Counted from the stretch's first letter, positions 9,384 to 17,597 are shown. The stretch: DNA of 32,451 nt from SG8-30 sp964406445 (GCA_964406445.1 CAYORU010000041.1:1-32451); one strand, 5' to 3'. A program made the numbers and translations. Notes: generated from the letters alone by a model not told the origin.

Positions 9384-10898
9384 ATGAGCGCGGGCTTCCC
9401 GATCCTCTCGGCGCTGATCTGGCTGCCCGTGGCGGGCGGCGTGGCGACGCTGGCCCTGGGCGAGCGCAGCGCCGCGGCTGCGCGCTGGGTGGCGCTCGCG
9501 ACCTCGGTCGCGGCCTTCGGGCTGAGCATCCCGCTGTGGACGGCCTTCGATACCACCACCGCCGCCATGCAGTTCGTGGAGCGGGCGCCGTGGATCCTGC
9601 CGCTCAACGCCTGGTACCACCTCGGGGTGGACGGCATCTCGATGCCGCTGATCCTGCTCACCACCTTCATGACGCCGCTCGTGGTGGTGGCCGCCTGGAC
9701 CACGATCGAGAAGAAGCCGGCGCAGTACTTTGCTGCCTTCCTGATCATGGAAGGGATCATGGTCGGCGTGTTCGCCGCGCTCGACGCGCTGCTGTTCTAC
9801 GTCTTCTGGGAAGCGATGCTGATCCCGATGTTCATCATCATCGGGGTCTGGGGCGGCGCCCGGCGCGTCTATGCCACCGTCAAGTTCTTCCTGTACACCT
9901 TCCTCGGCTCCGTGTTCATGCTGGTGGCCCTCATCTACATGTACCTGCAGAGCGGCAGCTACGCGATCGCAGACTTCCAGGCGCTGCCGCTTGGCATGAC
10001 CGCGCAGGTCCTGATCTTCCTGTCGTTCTTCGCGGCCTTCGCCGTGAAGATCCCGATGTGGCCGGTGCACACCTGGCTTCCGGACGCGCACGTCGAGGCT
10101 CCGACCGGGGGCTCGGTGATCCTGGCCGCGATCATGCTGAAAATGGGCGGCTACGGCTTCCTGCGCTTCAGCCTGCCGATCACGCCGGACGCCAGCCGCG
10201 AACTCGACTGGCTGGTGATCTCGCTGTCGCTGATCGCGGTCGCCTACATCGGTTTCGTGGCGCTCGTGCAGCGCGACATGAAGAAGCTGATCGCCTATTC
10301 TTCGATCGCCCACATGGGCTTCGTCACGCTCGGCTGCTTCCTCGCCTACCCGATCGTCGAGTCCACCGGCAGCGCGCGCGGCGCCGCGATGGGGCTCGAC
10401 GGAGCCATGGTGCAGATGATTTCCCATGGCCTCGTTTCCGGCGCGCTGTTCCTCTGCGTCGGCGTGCTGTACGACCGCCTGCACACCCGCGAGATCGAGG
10501 CCTACGGCGGCGTCGTGAACACGATGCCGAAGTTCGCGTTCTTCGCCGTGCTGTTCGCGATGGCGAACGCCGGGCTGCCGGGAACGTCGGGCTTCGTAGG
10601 CGAGTTCCTGGTGATCATCGCGAGCTTCAAGGCGCACTTCATGTACGCCTTCATCGCGGCGACGACCCTGATCCTGGGCGCGGCCTACACGCTGTGGCTG
10701 GTCAAGCGGGTGGTCTGGGGCGACATCGGCAACGACGGCGTGGCCTCGCTCAAGGACCTGAACCGGCGCGAGTTCGCGGTCCTGTCGGTGCTGGCGGTGG
10801 CGGTGCTCCTGCTCGGGCTGTGGCCGGCGCCGCTGCTCGAGGTAATGCGACCGACGCTGGCGCTGGTGGTCGAGCAGATGCTCGCCACGAAGCTGTGA
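9384..10898 (+). CDS. nuoM: NADH-quinone oxidoreductase subunit M
   Basis: This is the middle antiporter-like subunit (504 aa, ND4-like), with about 14 membrane segments. Key stretches are FWEAMLIPMFIIIGVWGG, with the conserved glutamate, KIPMWPVHTWLPDAHVEAP, and the discontinuous-helix region around SGALFLCVGVLYDRLHTR. The N-terminus (FPILSALIWLPVAGGV) matches the family start, which supports the ATG at 9384 even though no strong ribosome binding site is visible. The 58 bases between nuoL and nuoM are very GC-rich and hold no gene. Confidence 0.97.
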   Translation: MSAGFPILSALIWLPVAGGVATLALGERSAAAARWVALATSVAAFGLSIPLWTAFDTTTAAMQFVERAPWILPLNAWYHLGVDGISMPLILLTTFMTPLVVVAAWTTIEKKPAQYFAAFLIMEGIMVGVFAALDALLFYVFWEAMLIPMFIIIGVWGGARRVYATVKFFLYTFLGSVFMLVALIYMYLQSGSYAIADFQALPLGMTAQVLIFLSFFAAFAVKIPMWPVHTWLPDAHVEAPTGGSVILAAIMLKMGGYGFLRFSLPITPDASRELDWLVISLSLIAVAYIGFVALVQRDMKKLIAYSSIAHMGFVTLGCFLAYPIVESTGSARGAAMGLDGAMVQMISHGLVSGALFLCVGVLYDRLHTREIEAYGGVVNTMPKFAFFAVLFAMANAGLPGTSGFVGEFLVIIASFKAHFMYAFIAATTLILGAAYTLWLVKRVVWGDIGNDGVASLKDLNRREFAVLSVLAVAVLLLGLWPAPLLEVMRPTLALVVEQMLATKL

Positions 10899-10920
10899 AG
10901 CGCGGGCAGGGGACGAAAGC

Positions 10921-12366
10921 ATGAACCTCGTACTGCACTGGAGCGATCTGGCGCCCGCCGCGGCGGAGATCTTCCTGCTGGCGGCGGCCTGCACGGTGTT
11001 GCTCGTGGACCTGTTCCTCGACGACCGCCGCCGCTGGATCACGCATTTCCTGACGATCGCGGCGCTCGCCGGCGCGGCGGCCGTGACCTCGGCGGTCGCG
11101 CCCGATGGTCGGGTGGTCGCGCTGTTCGGCCAGTTCGTCGCCGATCCCATGGCGACGGTGCTCAAGCTCTTCAACTACGCCGTCACCGCGGTGGTGCTGC
11201 TGTACTCCCGCGACTACCTGGAGCGGCGCGGGATCTTCCGGGGCGAGTATTTCGTGCTGGCCCTGTTCGCGGTGCTCGGCATCAACGTGATCGTGTCGGC
11301 CGGCAGCCTGCTGACGATGTACCTCGGCATCGAGATCCTGGCCCTGTCGCTCTACGCCATGGTCGCCTTCGACCGCGACGACGGCGTCGCCGCCGAGGCG
11401 GCGATGAAGTACTTCGTGCTCGGCGCGATCGCCTCCGGCACGCTGCTCTACGGGATCTCCATCCTGTACGGCGTCACCGGTACGTTCAGCCTGGCGGGCC
11501 TGGCCGATGCGGTGGGTCCGTCGTCGGCGACGCACATCGGCCTGCTGTTCGGGCTCGCTTTCGTGGTAGTCGGCGTGGCCTTCAAGTTCGGCGCCGTGCC
11601 GTTCCACATGTGGCTCCCGGACGTGTACCACGGCGCACCCACGTCGGTGACCCTGTTCGTGGGCAGCGCGCCCAAGCTGGCCTCGTTCGCGCTCGCCATC
11701 CGCGTGCTGGCCGAGGGGCTCGGCGGCATGACCGGCGCCTGGCAGGACATGCTGGTCGTGCTCGCCGCCCTGTCGATGGTGGCCGGCAACGTCATCGCCA
11801 TCGCGCAGACCAACCTCAAGCGCATGCTGGCCTACTCGACCATTTCCCACGTCGGCTTCATCCTGCTCGGCATCCTCGCCGGCACCGCCGAGGGTTACCA
11901 GGCGGCCATGTTCTACACGCTGACCTACGTGGTGATGGCGACCGGCGGCTTCGGCGTGATCCTGCTCCTGTCGCGCAAGGGCTTCGAGGCGGAGCAGCTC
12001 GACGACTACAAGGGCCTCAACCAGAAGAGCCCCTGGTTCGCCTTCGTGATGCTGGTGCTGATCTTCGGCATGGCGGGCGTGCCGCCGATGGTCGGCTTCT
12101 GGGCCAAGGTGCAGGTGATCTCGGCCGTTGTCGACGTCGGGCTCACCTGGCTGGCCGTCCTCTCGGTCGTCATGTCGGTTGTCGGCGCCTACTACTACCT
12201 GCGGGTGGTGAAGCTGATGTACTTCGACGCGCCCGAGGACCAGGGCCCGCTGGAGGCAGGCACCAGCCTGCGCTGGGTGCTCTCGGCCAACGCCCTGGCG
12301 GTCCTGGCGCTAGGCGTCGCGCCGGGCTGGCTGCTGCAGGTCTGCGCGAGCGTGCTGCCGGGCTGA
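10921..12366 (+). CDS. nuoN: NADH-quinone oxidoreductase subunit N
   Basis: This is the third antiporter-like subunit (481 aa, ND2-like), last gene of the operon. It shows YLGIEILALSLYAMVAF with the channel glutamate, KFGAVPFHMWLPDVYHGAPT with the conserved lysine, and a C-terminal half rich in hydrophobic helices (GMAGVPPMVGFWAKVQV). The ATG at 10921 is preceded by AGGGGA at suitable spacing. Only 66 bases separate its stop from the tRNA gene, and the tRNA promoter lies within them. No terminator was seen directly after nuoN, so read-through into the tRNA is possible. Confidence 0.97.
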   Translation: MNLVLHWSDLAPAAAEIFLLAAACTVLLVDLFLDDRRRWITHFLTIAALAGAAAVTSAVAPDGRVVALFGQFVADPMATVLKLFNYAVTAVVLLYSRDYLERRGIFRGEYFVLALFAVLGINVIVSAGSLLTMYLGIEILALSLYAMVAFDRDDGVAAEAAMKYFVLGAIASGTLLYGISILYGVTGTFSLAGLADAVGPSSATHIGLLFGLAFVVVGVAFKFGAVPFHMWLPDVYHGAPTSVTLFVGSAPKLASFALAIRVLAEGLGGMTGAWQDMLVVLAALSMVAGNVIAIAQTNLKRMLAYSTISHVGFILLGILAGTAEGYQAAMFYTLTYVVMATGGFGVILLLSRKGFEAEQLDDYKGLNQKSPWFAFVMLVLIFGMAGVPPMVGFWAKVQVISAVVDVGLTWLAVLSVVMSVVGAYYYLRVVKLMYFDAPEDQGPLEAGTSLRWVLSANALAVLALGVAPGWLLQVCASVLPG

Positions 12367-12391
12367 GGCGTCGGTTGGCGCTTCGCCGGCC

Positions 12392-12420
12392 TTGTGGTGG
12401 TGGTGACGAGCGCCTATAAT
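12392..12420 (+). promoter_or_regulatory. sigma70-type promoter of the initiator tRNA
   Basis: A TTGTGG box at 12392-12397 and a perfect TATAAT at 12415-12420 are separated by exactly 17 bases. Transcription would begin a few bases before the tRNA (12433). Seen directly in sequence; use as a promoter is inference but the match is strong. Confidence 0.8.
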
Positions 12421-12432
12421 TCACGGCTCGGT

Positions 12433-12509
12433 TGCGGGGTGGAGCAGTCTGGCAGCTCGTCGGGCTCATAACCCGAAGGTCGCAGGTTCAAATCCTGCCC
12501 CCGCTACCA
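12433..12509 (+). tRNA. initiator tRNA-fMet (CAU)
   Basis: The 77-nt cloverleaf has a CAT anticodon at 12467-12469 and encoded CCA at 12507-12509. Initiator identity is supported by the three consecutive G:C pairs of the anticodon stem (CGGG CTCATAA CCCG) and by the absence of a Watson-Crick pair at position 1:72. Here 1:72 is T-T instead of the C-A of E. coli. The acceptor stem GCGGGG/CCCCGC and the D-loop GGAGCAGTCTGGCAGCTC follow the bacterial initiator pattern. It has its own promoter and terminator. Confidence 0.96.
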
Positions 12510-12520
12510 ACCTTCCCGAG

Positions 12521-12560
12521 ACGCCCCCGGTTACCCGCCGTTGGGGCGTTTCCATTTCTG
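12521..12560 (+). terminator. intrinsic terminator after tRNA-fMet
   Basis: A perfect 7-bp stem, ACGCCCC (12521-12527) with GGGGCGT (12543-12549), is followed by TTTCCATTTCT. It is oriented for + strand transcripts, 11 bases after the tRNA. The reverse orientation lacks a T run, so it probably does not serve lpxO. Confidence 0.7.
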
Positions 12561-12600
12561 CCCCGCGTATCTCGCAGCGCTGCGACCCGCCTCTGGCCTG

Positions 12601-13527
12601 TTAGACCAGGCCTCGGAGGAACAGCAGGTACACCACTCCGGCGAGGACCGTGAGCTTGAGTCCGTGGTAGAGGTACCTGTGTTCCTGCTTGAAGCGCTTC
12701 CGCCCGCGCTTCACGGCCCAGGCCAGCGGGGCCACCCGGTTCAGGGCCCCGGTGCGCTCGCCGGCCCGGTTGGAGCTGGCGGTCTGGGAGACGAGGTGGT
12801 CACCGACCCAGCGGTTCAGGCTGCGCATCAACGCCGTGTGCAGCGGCCGGGCCACGTCGCAGAAGAGGATGATGCGGGTGCGGTCAGTGTCGTTGCGTAC
12901 CCAGTGGACGTAGGTCTCGTCGAAGGCCACGTCCTCGCCGTCCCGCCACGCATAGGGCTGGCCGTCGACGAGGATCCTGCAGTCGTCCGAGTTCGGGGTC
13001 GACAGCCCGAGGTGGTAGCGGATGCACGATGCCAGCGGGTCGCGGTGCTTGTCGACGACGCCTCCGGGCGGCACGATCGTGAATGCCGCCGCCCGGATCT
13101 CGGGGATCGACTCGATCAGCTCGACCGTGCGCGGACAAAGCTGCCTGGCCGAGGGCAGGGGGTCGCCGTACCACTTCAGCTGGAAGCGCGACCAGCCGCG
13201 CTTGAGCAGCGCCGCGAAGAAGGCGTCCGTGCACTCCCCGGAGGCCGGCACGTTCCCGTTCTCGTAGACCGCCAGGGCCTCGTCCCGAATCATTCGCCAG
13301 TTGTCTCGCAGCGGGCTCACTTCGGGCAGCGCACTCACGTCCACGAAGGGCCGGATCGGCAGTTTCGAGAACGCGTACATCAGGACGTTGTAGGGAGCGA
13401 AGAAGGCGTGTCGGCCGAATGGCAGCCGCTCCCGGCCGCGAAGGTGCACGTAGGCCACCGAGGCCAGATAGAGGTAGAGCAGGACGAACTTGGGCGTCAG
13501 TAGTTCGAACCGGGTCACGCGGATCAC
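12601..13527 (-). CDS. lpxO: LpxO-like lipid A / aspartyl-asparaginyl beta-hydroxylase
   Basis: This 308-aa protein is of the aspartyl/asparaginyl beta-hydroxylase family (PF05118), Fe(II)/2-oxoglutarate dependent, and closely resembles LpxO, which hydroxylates an acyl chain of lipid A at the inner membrane. Visible are an N-terminal hydrophobic segment (about residues 12-28), the RGR element after it, RDNWRMIRDEA, the iron ligands H161-x-D163 (KHRDP) and H208 (ETYVHW), and the 2-oxoglutarate arginine in RTRIILF. A C-terminal hydrophobic helix (LTVLAGVVYLLFL) completes the LpxO topology. The start is taken as the GTG at 13527; its ribosome binding site is weak, and a GTG three codons later is possible. 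It faces the tRNA unit tail to tail. Its role on lipid A rather than another substrate is inferred from similarity and topology. Confidence 0.85.
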   Translation of the reverse strand: MIRVTRFELLTPKFVLLYLYLASVAYVHLRGRERLPFGRHAFFAPYNVLMYAFSKLPIRPFVDVSALPEVSPLRDNWRMIRDEALAVYENGNVPASGECTDAFFAALLKRGWSRFQLKWYGDPLPSARQLCPRTVELIESIPEIRAAAFTIVPPGGVVDKHRDPLASCIRYHLGLSTPNSDDCRILVDGQPYAWRDGEDVAFDETYVHWVRNDTDRTRIILFCDVARPLHTALMRSLNRWVGDHLVSQTASSNRAGERTGALNRVAPLAWAVKRGRKRFKQEHRYLYHGLKLTVLAGVVYLLFLRGLV

Positions 13528-13638
13528 TTCGGCCGGAGTGCGGCGAGCAATACCGAGACGAGGTTAGGGTACTCTCAATTGCCGTCGTAAGCTCCCCCGT
13601 CCCGTAGACAGCAGCCGCCAGACTCTTCCGGTCATCCC

Positions 13639-13678
13639 GGGAGAGGTGATGAAGACGTCGAGGTTCACCGAGTCACAG
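13639..13678 (+). pseudogene. possible remnant of an IS3-family orfA start
   Basis: GGGAG (13639-13643) precedes an ATG at 13649 that reads MKTSRFTESQ, the usual opening of OrfA helix-turn-helix proteins of one IS3 subgroup (typically continuing IV..LK.AE.G). After these ten codons the similarity stops abruptly. No OrfB, terminal repeats or target duplication were found. Ten residues are little evidence and chance cannot be excluded. Confidence 0.25.
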
Positions 13679-13850
13679 GAAGTGCTCAGCGCCTGCGTCT
13701 TCGCGTCGATCGAGCGGGTCAGCGTGCCAAACGATGACCGGCGGCCAACCTGCAACGAAGAACCGCCTCACGACGCCCTCGGCCGTGTGCCCCGTCGACC
13801 TTCCTGCCGAGGCCAATCCGTCCGGTGGAGTCTGGTTATGGACTTTTCAG

Positions 13851-13967
13851 TTGCCGGGAAAGCCTATGGGGCGATGCCTTTGGCTTGAGAAAGCAAGCCA
13901 AGGAGTTCCCAGGCCCCCGCTGGCAAACCTCCATGCGCCCCTCCGGCGGAAGCCGCGAGGGGCGCAT
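13851..13967 (+). promoter_or_regulatory. candidate structured RNA element upstream of the pilus operon
   Basis: Nested complementary segments are visible: TTGCC (13851-13855) with GGCAA (13922-13926); GGGAA (13856-13860) with TTCCC (13906-13910); CCTTTGGCTTG (13877-13887) with CAAGCCAAGG (13894-13903), with one bulge. GGGGC (13868-13872) can also pair with GCCCC (13913-13917), which would make a pseudoknot. Directly after comes a 15-bp hairpin (13933-13967) capped by a GGAA tetraloop. It lies about 290 bases before the pilin start. No known riboswitch class was recognised, and function is unproven. Confidence 0.3.
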
Positions 13968-14252
13968 TCGTTGGGACACGTTCGCCGTCTCAACCGCACG
14001 CGGCCGCGAGTGCAAGCGGCGGGGGCCGCCACCTCCAGGGTCGTCCCGGCCCGCGCCGCGGGATGCCGGAGGATTGTGCGCTGGTTCACAGCCCACCCGA
14101 GGCTGGCGGCTGGTGCCGGTGAACCGGACCGCCGTTGCGATGTTGTTCACATAATTCCGATGCTGCTTGCGGGATCATCGCGCCGTCGGTTTGGCCCCGC
14201 GCGGGGTGTCGAAGCCGGTTTCGCAATCCACTTGACTGCTTGGAGATCAGCG

Positions 14253-14921
14253 ATGAACGCAGTTCGAAACATCCGCCGCCAGGGCGGCTTCACGCTGGTC
14301 GAGATCGCCATCGTACTGGTGATCATCGGCCTGCTGCTCGGAGCGATCCTGAAGGGCCAGGAATTGATCGACAACAGCCGCGTCAAGAACGCGGTCAACG
14401 ACATGAACAGCATCAAGGCCGCGTCGTACTCGTACTTCGACCGGTATCGCGTGCTGCCGGGCGACGATGGCCCGGTCGCCACGCTGCAGGCCCGCGGCAA
14501 CAACTGGGCCGGCATCACGGTGGGCGGCAACCGCGACGGCGCGATCGGCGCGCCCGCGAATCCCTTCGGCGCGCCGACCGGCGAGCACCTGGGCTTCTGG
14601 CAGCACCTGCGCGCGGCGGGCTTCCTGACGGGCGACCCGACGACGACGGGCATCACCGCGCTGCCGCGGAACGCCTTCGGCGGCGTCACCGGCATCGCCT
14701 CGCTCACGACCCAGCTCGACAACATGAACAGCCGGGTCGTCTGCATGAGCCAGGTGCCGGGCAAGTCGGCGGTCGGCATCGACAACCAGATCGATGACGG
14801 TCAGCCGGGCTCCGGCTCGGTGCGCGCGACCCAGCAGGCCGGTGCCGGCAACACGGCCCCGGGTGCCGTCGCCGCCGCGTATGGCGAGGACCTGCGTTAT
14901 ACGATCTGCACGCTCCTCTGA
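14253..14921 (+). CDS. type IV prepilin-like protein, probable main pilin of the MSHA-like cluster
   Basis: This 222-aa protein has a class III prepilin leader: a short basic leader, the cleavage site QGG|FTLVE (after G12), E at +5, and a hydrophobic N-terminal helix (IAIVLVIIGLLLGAILKG). The next part (NDMNSIKAASYSYFDRYRVLPGDDG) is typical of a large group of proteobacterial pilin-like proteins. The globular domain is Gly/Ala/Asn-rich, and two cysteines (near residues 166 and 220) could form the C-terminal disulfide loop. The ATG at 14253 is chosen because it places the leader correctly; the frame is open further upstream but without pilin features. It is first in the pilus cluster, 38 bases before the mshM-like gene, which suggests a main subunit, though a pseudopilin role is possible. 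Confidence 0.88.
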   Translation: MNAVRNIRRQGGFTLVEIAIVLVIIGLLLGAILKGQELIDNSRVKNAVNDMNSIKAASYSYFDRYRVLPGDDGPVATLQARGNNWAGITVGGNRDGAIGAPANPFGAPTGEHLGFWQHLRAAGFLTGDPTTTGITALPRNAFGGVTGIASLTTQLDNMNSRVVCMSQVPGKSAVGIDNQIDDGQPGSGSVRATQQAGAGNTAPGAVAAAYGEDLRYTICTLL

Positions 14922-14959
14922 TCGCCGCGGCACGGCACGCTGACGCCAGGCAGAGAGCC

Positions 14960-15823
14960 ATGAGCCTGCTGTATCTCCAGCACTTCGGACTGGCCGCCCC
15001 GCCGTTCGCGATCACGCCGAATCCGGCGCTGTTCTTCGCGGGCGGCGGGCGCGGCGAAATGCTCGACGCGCTGGAGTACTCGGCGCGGCACCAGGAGGGC
15101 ATCGTCGCCGTGACGGGCGAGGTGGGCAGCGGCAAGACGATGCTGTGCCGAATGCTGCTCGAGCGCCAGCCGCCCGGGGTCGAGCTCGTCTACCTCGCCA
15201 ATCCGTCGCTGGGCAGGCGCGCGATCCTCGCCAGCATCCTCGCGGACCTCCGGCCGATCGCCGGCGAGACGTCGGGCATGCCGGGAAACCTGCTGGATCG
15301 GCTGCATGCGCGGCTGATCGCCCATCACTCGGCCGGACGGCGGGTGCTGCTGGTCGTGGACGAGGCGCACGCGATGCCGCCCGGCTCGCTGGAGGAGATC
15401 AGGCTCCTCTCCAACCTCGAGACCGGCTTTCACAAGCTGCTCCAGATCGTCCTGTTCGGCCAGCCCGAGCTGGAATCGCTGCTCCTGCGGCCCGCGATGC
15501 GGCCGCTGCGCGACCGGATCGTCGAGCGGCTGGTGGTGCCGCCCCTTTCGCTGGCCGACACCCGCGACTACCTCCGTTGCAGGCTGCACGGCGCTGGCCT
15601 CGTGGACGGCATGCCCTTCTCTCGGCAGGCCGTGGCGGATCTGTGGAAGGCGGCCGGCGGGCTGGTGCGCCGCGTGAACGTGCTGGCCGACAAGTCGATG
15701 CTCGCGGCCTTTGCTCGCGGGCGAAGAAGCGTGGATCGGCGCGACGTCCGTCGCGCGCTGTCATCGGTCTTCACGGAGCCAACCGCTGCGCCGGTTCGCC
15801 CGATTCAAGTGGTGCACGCATGA
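14960..15823 (+). CDS. mshM: MshM/ExeA-like AAA ATPase
   Basis: This 287-aa cytoplasmic ATPase belongs to the ExeA/GspA-MshM family, which in type II secretion and MSHA systems helps place or assemble the secretin, probably through a partner that reaches the cell wall. The N-terminal YLQHFGLAAPPFAITPNP is the family signature. Walker A is GEVGSGKT at residues 53-60 and Walker B is LLVVDEAH with D134 and E135. An arginine-rich sensor region follows (RDRIVERL). It lacks the C-terminal membrane segment and peptidoglycan-binding domain of full ExeA, as expected for MshM. Its stop overlaps the secretin start (ATGA). Confidence 0.9.
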   Translation: MSLLYLQHFGLAAPPFAITPNPALFFAGGGRGEMLDALEYSARHQEGIVAVTGEVGSGKTMLCRMLLERQPPGVELVYLANPSLGRRAILASILADLRPIAGETSGMPGNLLDRLHARLIAHHSAGRRVLLVVDEAHAMPPGSLEEIRLLSNLETGFHKLLQIVLFGQPELESLLLRPAMRPLRDRIVERLVVPPLSLADTRDYLRCRLHGAGLVDGMPFSRQAVADLWKAAGGLVRRVNVLADKSMLAAFARGRRSVDRRDVRRALSSVFTEPTAAPVRPIQVVHA

Positions 15824-17589
15824 ACTCGCTGTTCCGCTGGCTCCTGCCGGCTTTCGCCTGCGTGACGATGGCCGCCTGCGCGACCCAGCCGCCGGCCACG
15901 CCTGAAACGCACATCCAGCAGTCGAGCGCGGCCGCGGTGCCGCCGGCGGGCACGCCTGCGCCGGCGCCGGTCGAGAAGGCACTCGACCTGCCGCCGCCGC
16001 GGCCGCGGCCGCCGCTCGAGACCTACACGGTCGTCGTCAACGGCGTGCCTGTCACCGAGCTGCTCTTCGAGCTGGCGCGGGACGCCCGCCTCAACGTCGA
16101 CATCCACCCCGACATCCGCGGCACGGTGACGATGAACGCGATCGACCAGACCTTGCCGCAGATCCTCGATCGCGTGGCGGTGCAGGTGGACGTCCGCTAT
16201 ACGCTGCAGGACGGCTTGCTGTTGGTCGTGCCGGACACGCCTTTCCTTCGCCTGTACCGCATCGAGTACCCGAGCATCGCGCGCGAGACCGTCAGCAACG
16301 TCTCGATCGCCACGCAGGTCGCGACGACCGGCGGGACCGGGCTCGAGGGCGCGAGCGGCGCAGGCGGCGTCGGCAACAATTCGTCCACGGCGCTGACCAA
16401 CGTCTCGAACCATCGCTTCTGGCAGTCGCTGACGGAGTCCATCACCTCGCTGCTGCAGGAGACCGACAAGATCGTCGAGGCTCCCGCGGCCGAGGCTCCC
16501 GCGCCGGAAGGCCAGGCGGGGGCGGCGGGCGCCGCGCGGTCCGCGCCGAACCTGCGGTTCCGCGAGGCTGCGTCGGTCATCGCCCAGCCCGAGACCGGGG
16601 TGATCGCCGTTCGGGCGACCCAGCGGCAGCATGCGCGCGTCCAGGAGTTCCTCGATGCGAGCGTGCTCAGCGCGAGGCGGCAGGTGCTGATCGAGGCGAC
16701 CATCGCCGAAGTCGAGCTCTCCGACGACTACGAGCAGGGCATCGACTGGGAGGTCATTCGTCGCGGCGGCTCCGACTGGAGCATGTCCGTGCAGCCCGGC
16801 GGCTCCGGGACGGCCCTGCCGGGCGGGACTCCCATCGGGTCCTCGATCCCGACCATCGGCGTGATCAACTATGCGCGCCAGTCGTCGCAGTGGGACATCA
16901 CGGCGGCCCTGCGCCTGCTCGACTCCTTCGGGCGCAAGCGCGTGCTGTCGAGCCCGAAGATCAGCGTCCTGAACAACCAGACTGCGCTGATCAAGGTGGT
17001 CGACAACCTCGTCTACTTCCAGCTCACCACGGACTACACGCCGGGCACCGCGGGCAGCCCGACGACCTTCACCGTGAGCTCGACGCCCAACACGGTGCCG
17101 GTCGGCTTCCTGATGAACGTGACGCCCCAGATCGCGGCGAACGACGAGGTGATCCTCAACCTGCGACCGACGATCTCGCGGCTGACGGGCTTCGTGGAGG
17201 ACCCGGGCGTGGCGCTGTCGATCGCGCTCGCCAACCAGAATGGCGCGCAGGTCCCGGAGATCTCGAGCAGGGTGCCGGAGATACAGACGCGCGAGATGGA
17301 GTCGATCATCAAGGTCCGTGACGGGCAGATCGCCGTGCTCGGCGGGCTGATGCGCGACAGCGCGCAGACGGGCGAGGACGGCGTCCCGGGACTCGGCAGG
17401 CTGCCCGGCGGCGGCCACCTGTTCAAGTACCGCTCCAAGGCCGGCAGCAAGAGCGAGCTGGTGATCTTCCTGCGGCCGACGATCGTGCGGGACGCGAGCA
17501 TCGACGGGGACTACCGCGGGTTCCGCGGCCAGCTGCCCTCGGCCGCCTTCCTGCGTGAGGTCGAGTCGGTCCCCGCCACTTCCCGCTGA
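15820..17589 (+). CDS. mshL: MshL/PilQ-like secretin lipoprotein
   Basis: This 589-aa outer-membrane secretin would form the gated pore for the pilus. The N-terminus is a lipoprotein-type signal with Cys at residue 20 (TMAAC). A Pro-rich spacer (about 25-63) leads to an N0/STN-like domain (about 66-140), then an N1-type domain around IAQPETGVIAVRATQRQH. The C-terminal secretin domain contains the signature VPVGFLMNVTPQI (from about residue 426) followed by NDEVILNLRPTISR. Residues about 165-250 hold a low-complexity Gly/Ala/Ser-rich insert. The start overlaps the mshM stop. MshL is preferred over GspD or PilQ because of the neighbours and moderate size. Confidence 0.93.
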   Translation: MNSLFRWLLPAFACVTMAACATQPPATPETHIQQSSAAAVPPAGTPAPAPVEKALDLPPPRPRPPLETYTVVVNGVPVTELLFELARDARLNVDIHPDIRGTVTMNAIDQTLPQILDRVAVQVDVRYTLQDGLLLVVPDTPFLRLYRIEYPSIARETVSNVSIATQVATTGGTGLEGASGAGGVGNNSSTALTNVSNHRFWQSLTESITSLLQETDKIVEAPAAEAPAPEGQAGAAGAARSAPNLRFREAASVIAQPETGVIAVRATQRQHARVQEFLDASVLSARRQVLIEATIAEVELSDDYEQGIDWEVIRRGGSDWSMSVQPGGSGTALPGGTPIGSSIPTIGVINYARQSSQWDITAALRLLDSFGRKRVLSSPKISVLNNQTALIKVVDNLVYFQLTTDYTPGTAGSPTTFTVSSTPNTVPVGFLMNVTPQIAANDEVILNLRPTISRLTGFVEDPGVALSIALANQNGAQVPEISSRVPEIQTREMESIIKVRDGQIAVLGGLMRDSAQTGEDGVPGLGRLPGGGHLFKYRSKAGSKSELVIFLRPTIVRDASIDGDYRGFRGQLPSAAFLREVESVPATSR

Positions 17590-17597
17590 GGTCGCAG

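Larger units (their letters stand above)
13528..14252. other. 725-base intergenic region without a complete gene
   Basis: Between lpxO (- strand) and the pilin gene (+ strand) no frame gives a recognisable full protein. The pilin frame is open for about 520 bases upstream of the real start, but that translation is Arg/Pro-rich and has no pilin similarity. The region contains a short IS3 orfA-like start (13639-13678), a potentially pseudoknotted element (13851-13926) and a very stable hairpin (13933-13967). No convincing sigma70 or sigma54 promoter for the pilin was found, although the pilus operon probably starts here. Confidence 0.6.

Noticed and set aside
12595..12612. GGCCTG/CAGGCC hairpin around the lpxO stop codon
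   Set aside because: Only 6 bp, includes the stop codon, and no T run follows; too weak to call a terminator.
13915..14000. GEMM-I cyclic di-GMP riboswitch
   Set aside because: GGCAAACC, a GNRA-capped stem and GGGAC are present, but the conserved GACGCAAAGC strand and the second stem are not, so it is not called.
14090..14175. Sigma54 promoter (GG-N10-GC) before the pilin
   Set aside because: TGGC...TGC elements are present near 14104 but the spacing is wrong by two bases; no correct pair was found.
13734..14252. Open upstream extension of the first pilin
   Set aside because: It would bury the prepilin leader; the ATG at 14253 gives a perfect 12-residue leader and cleavage site.
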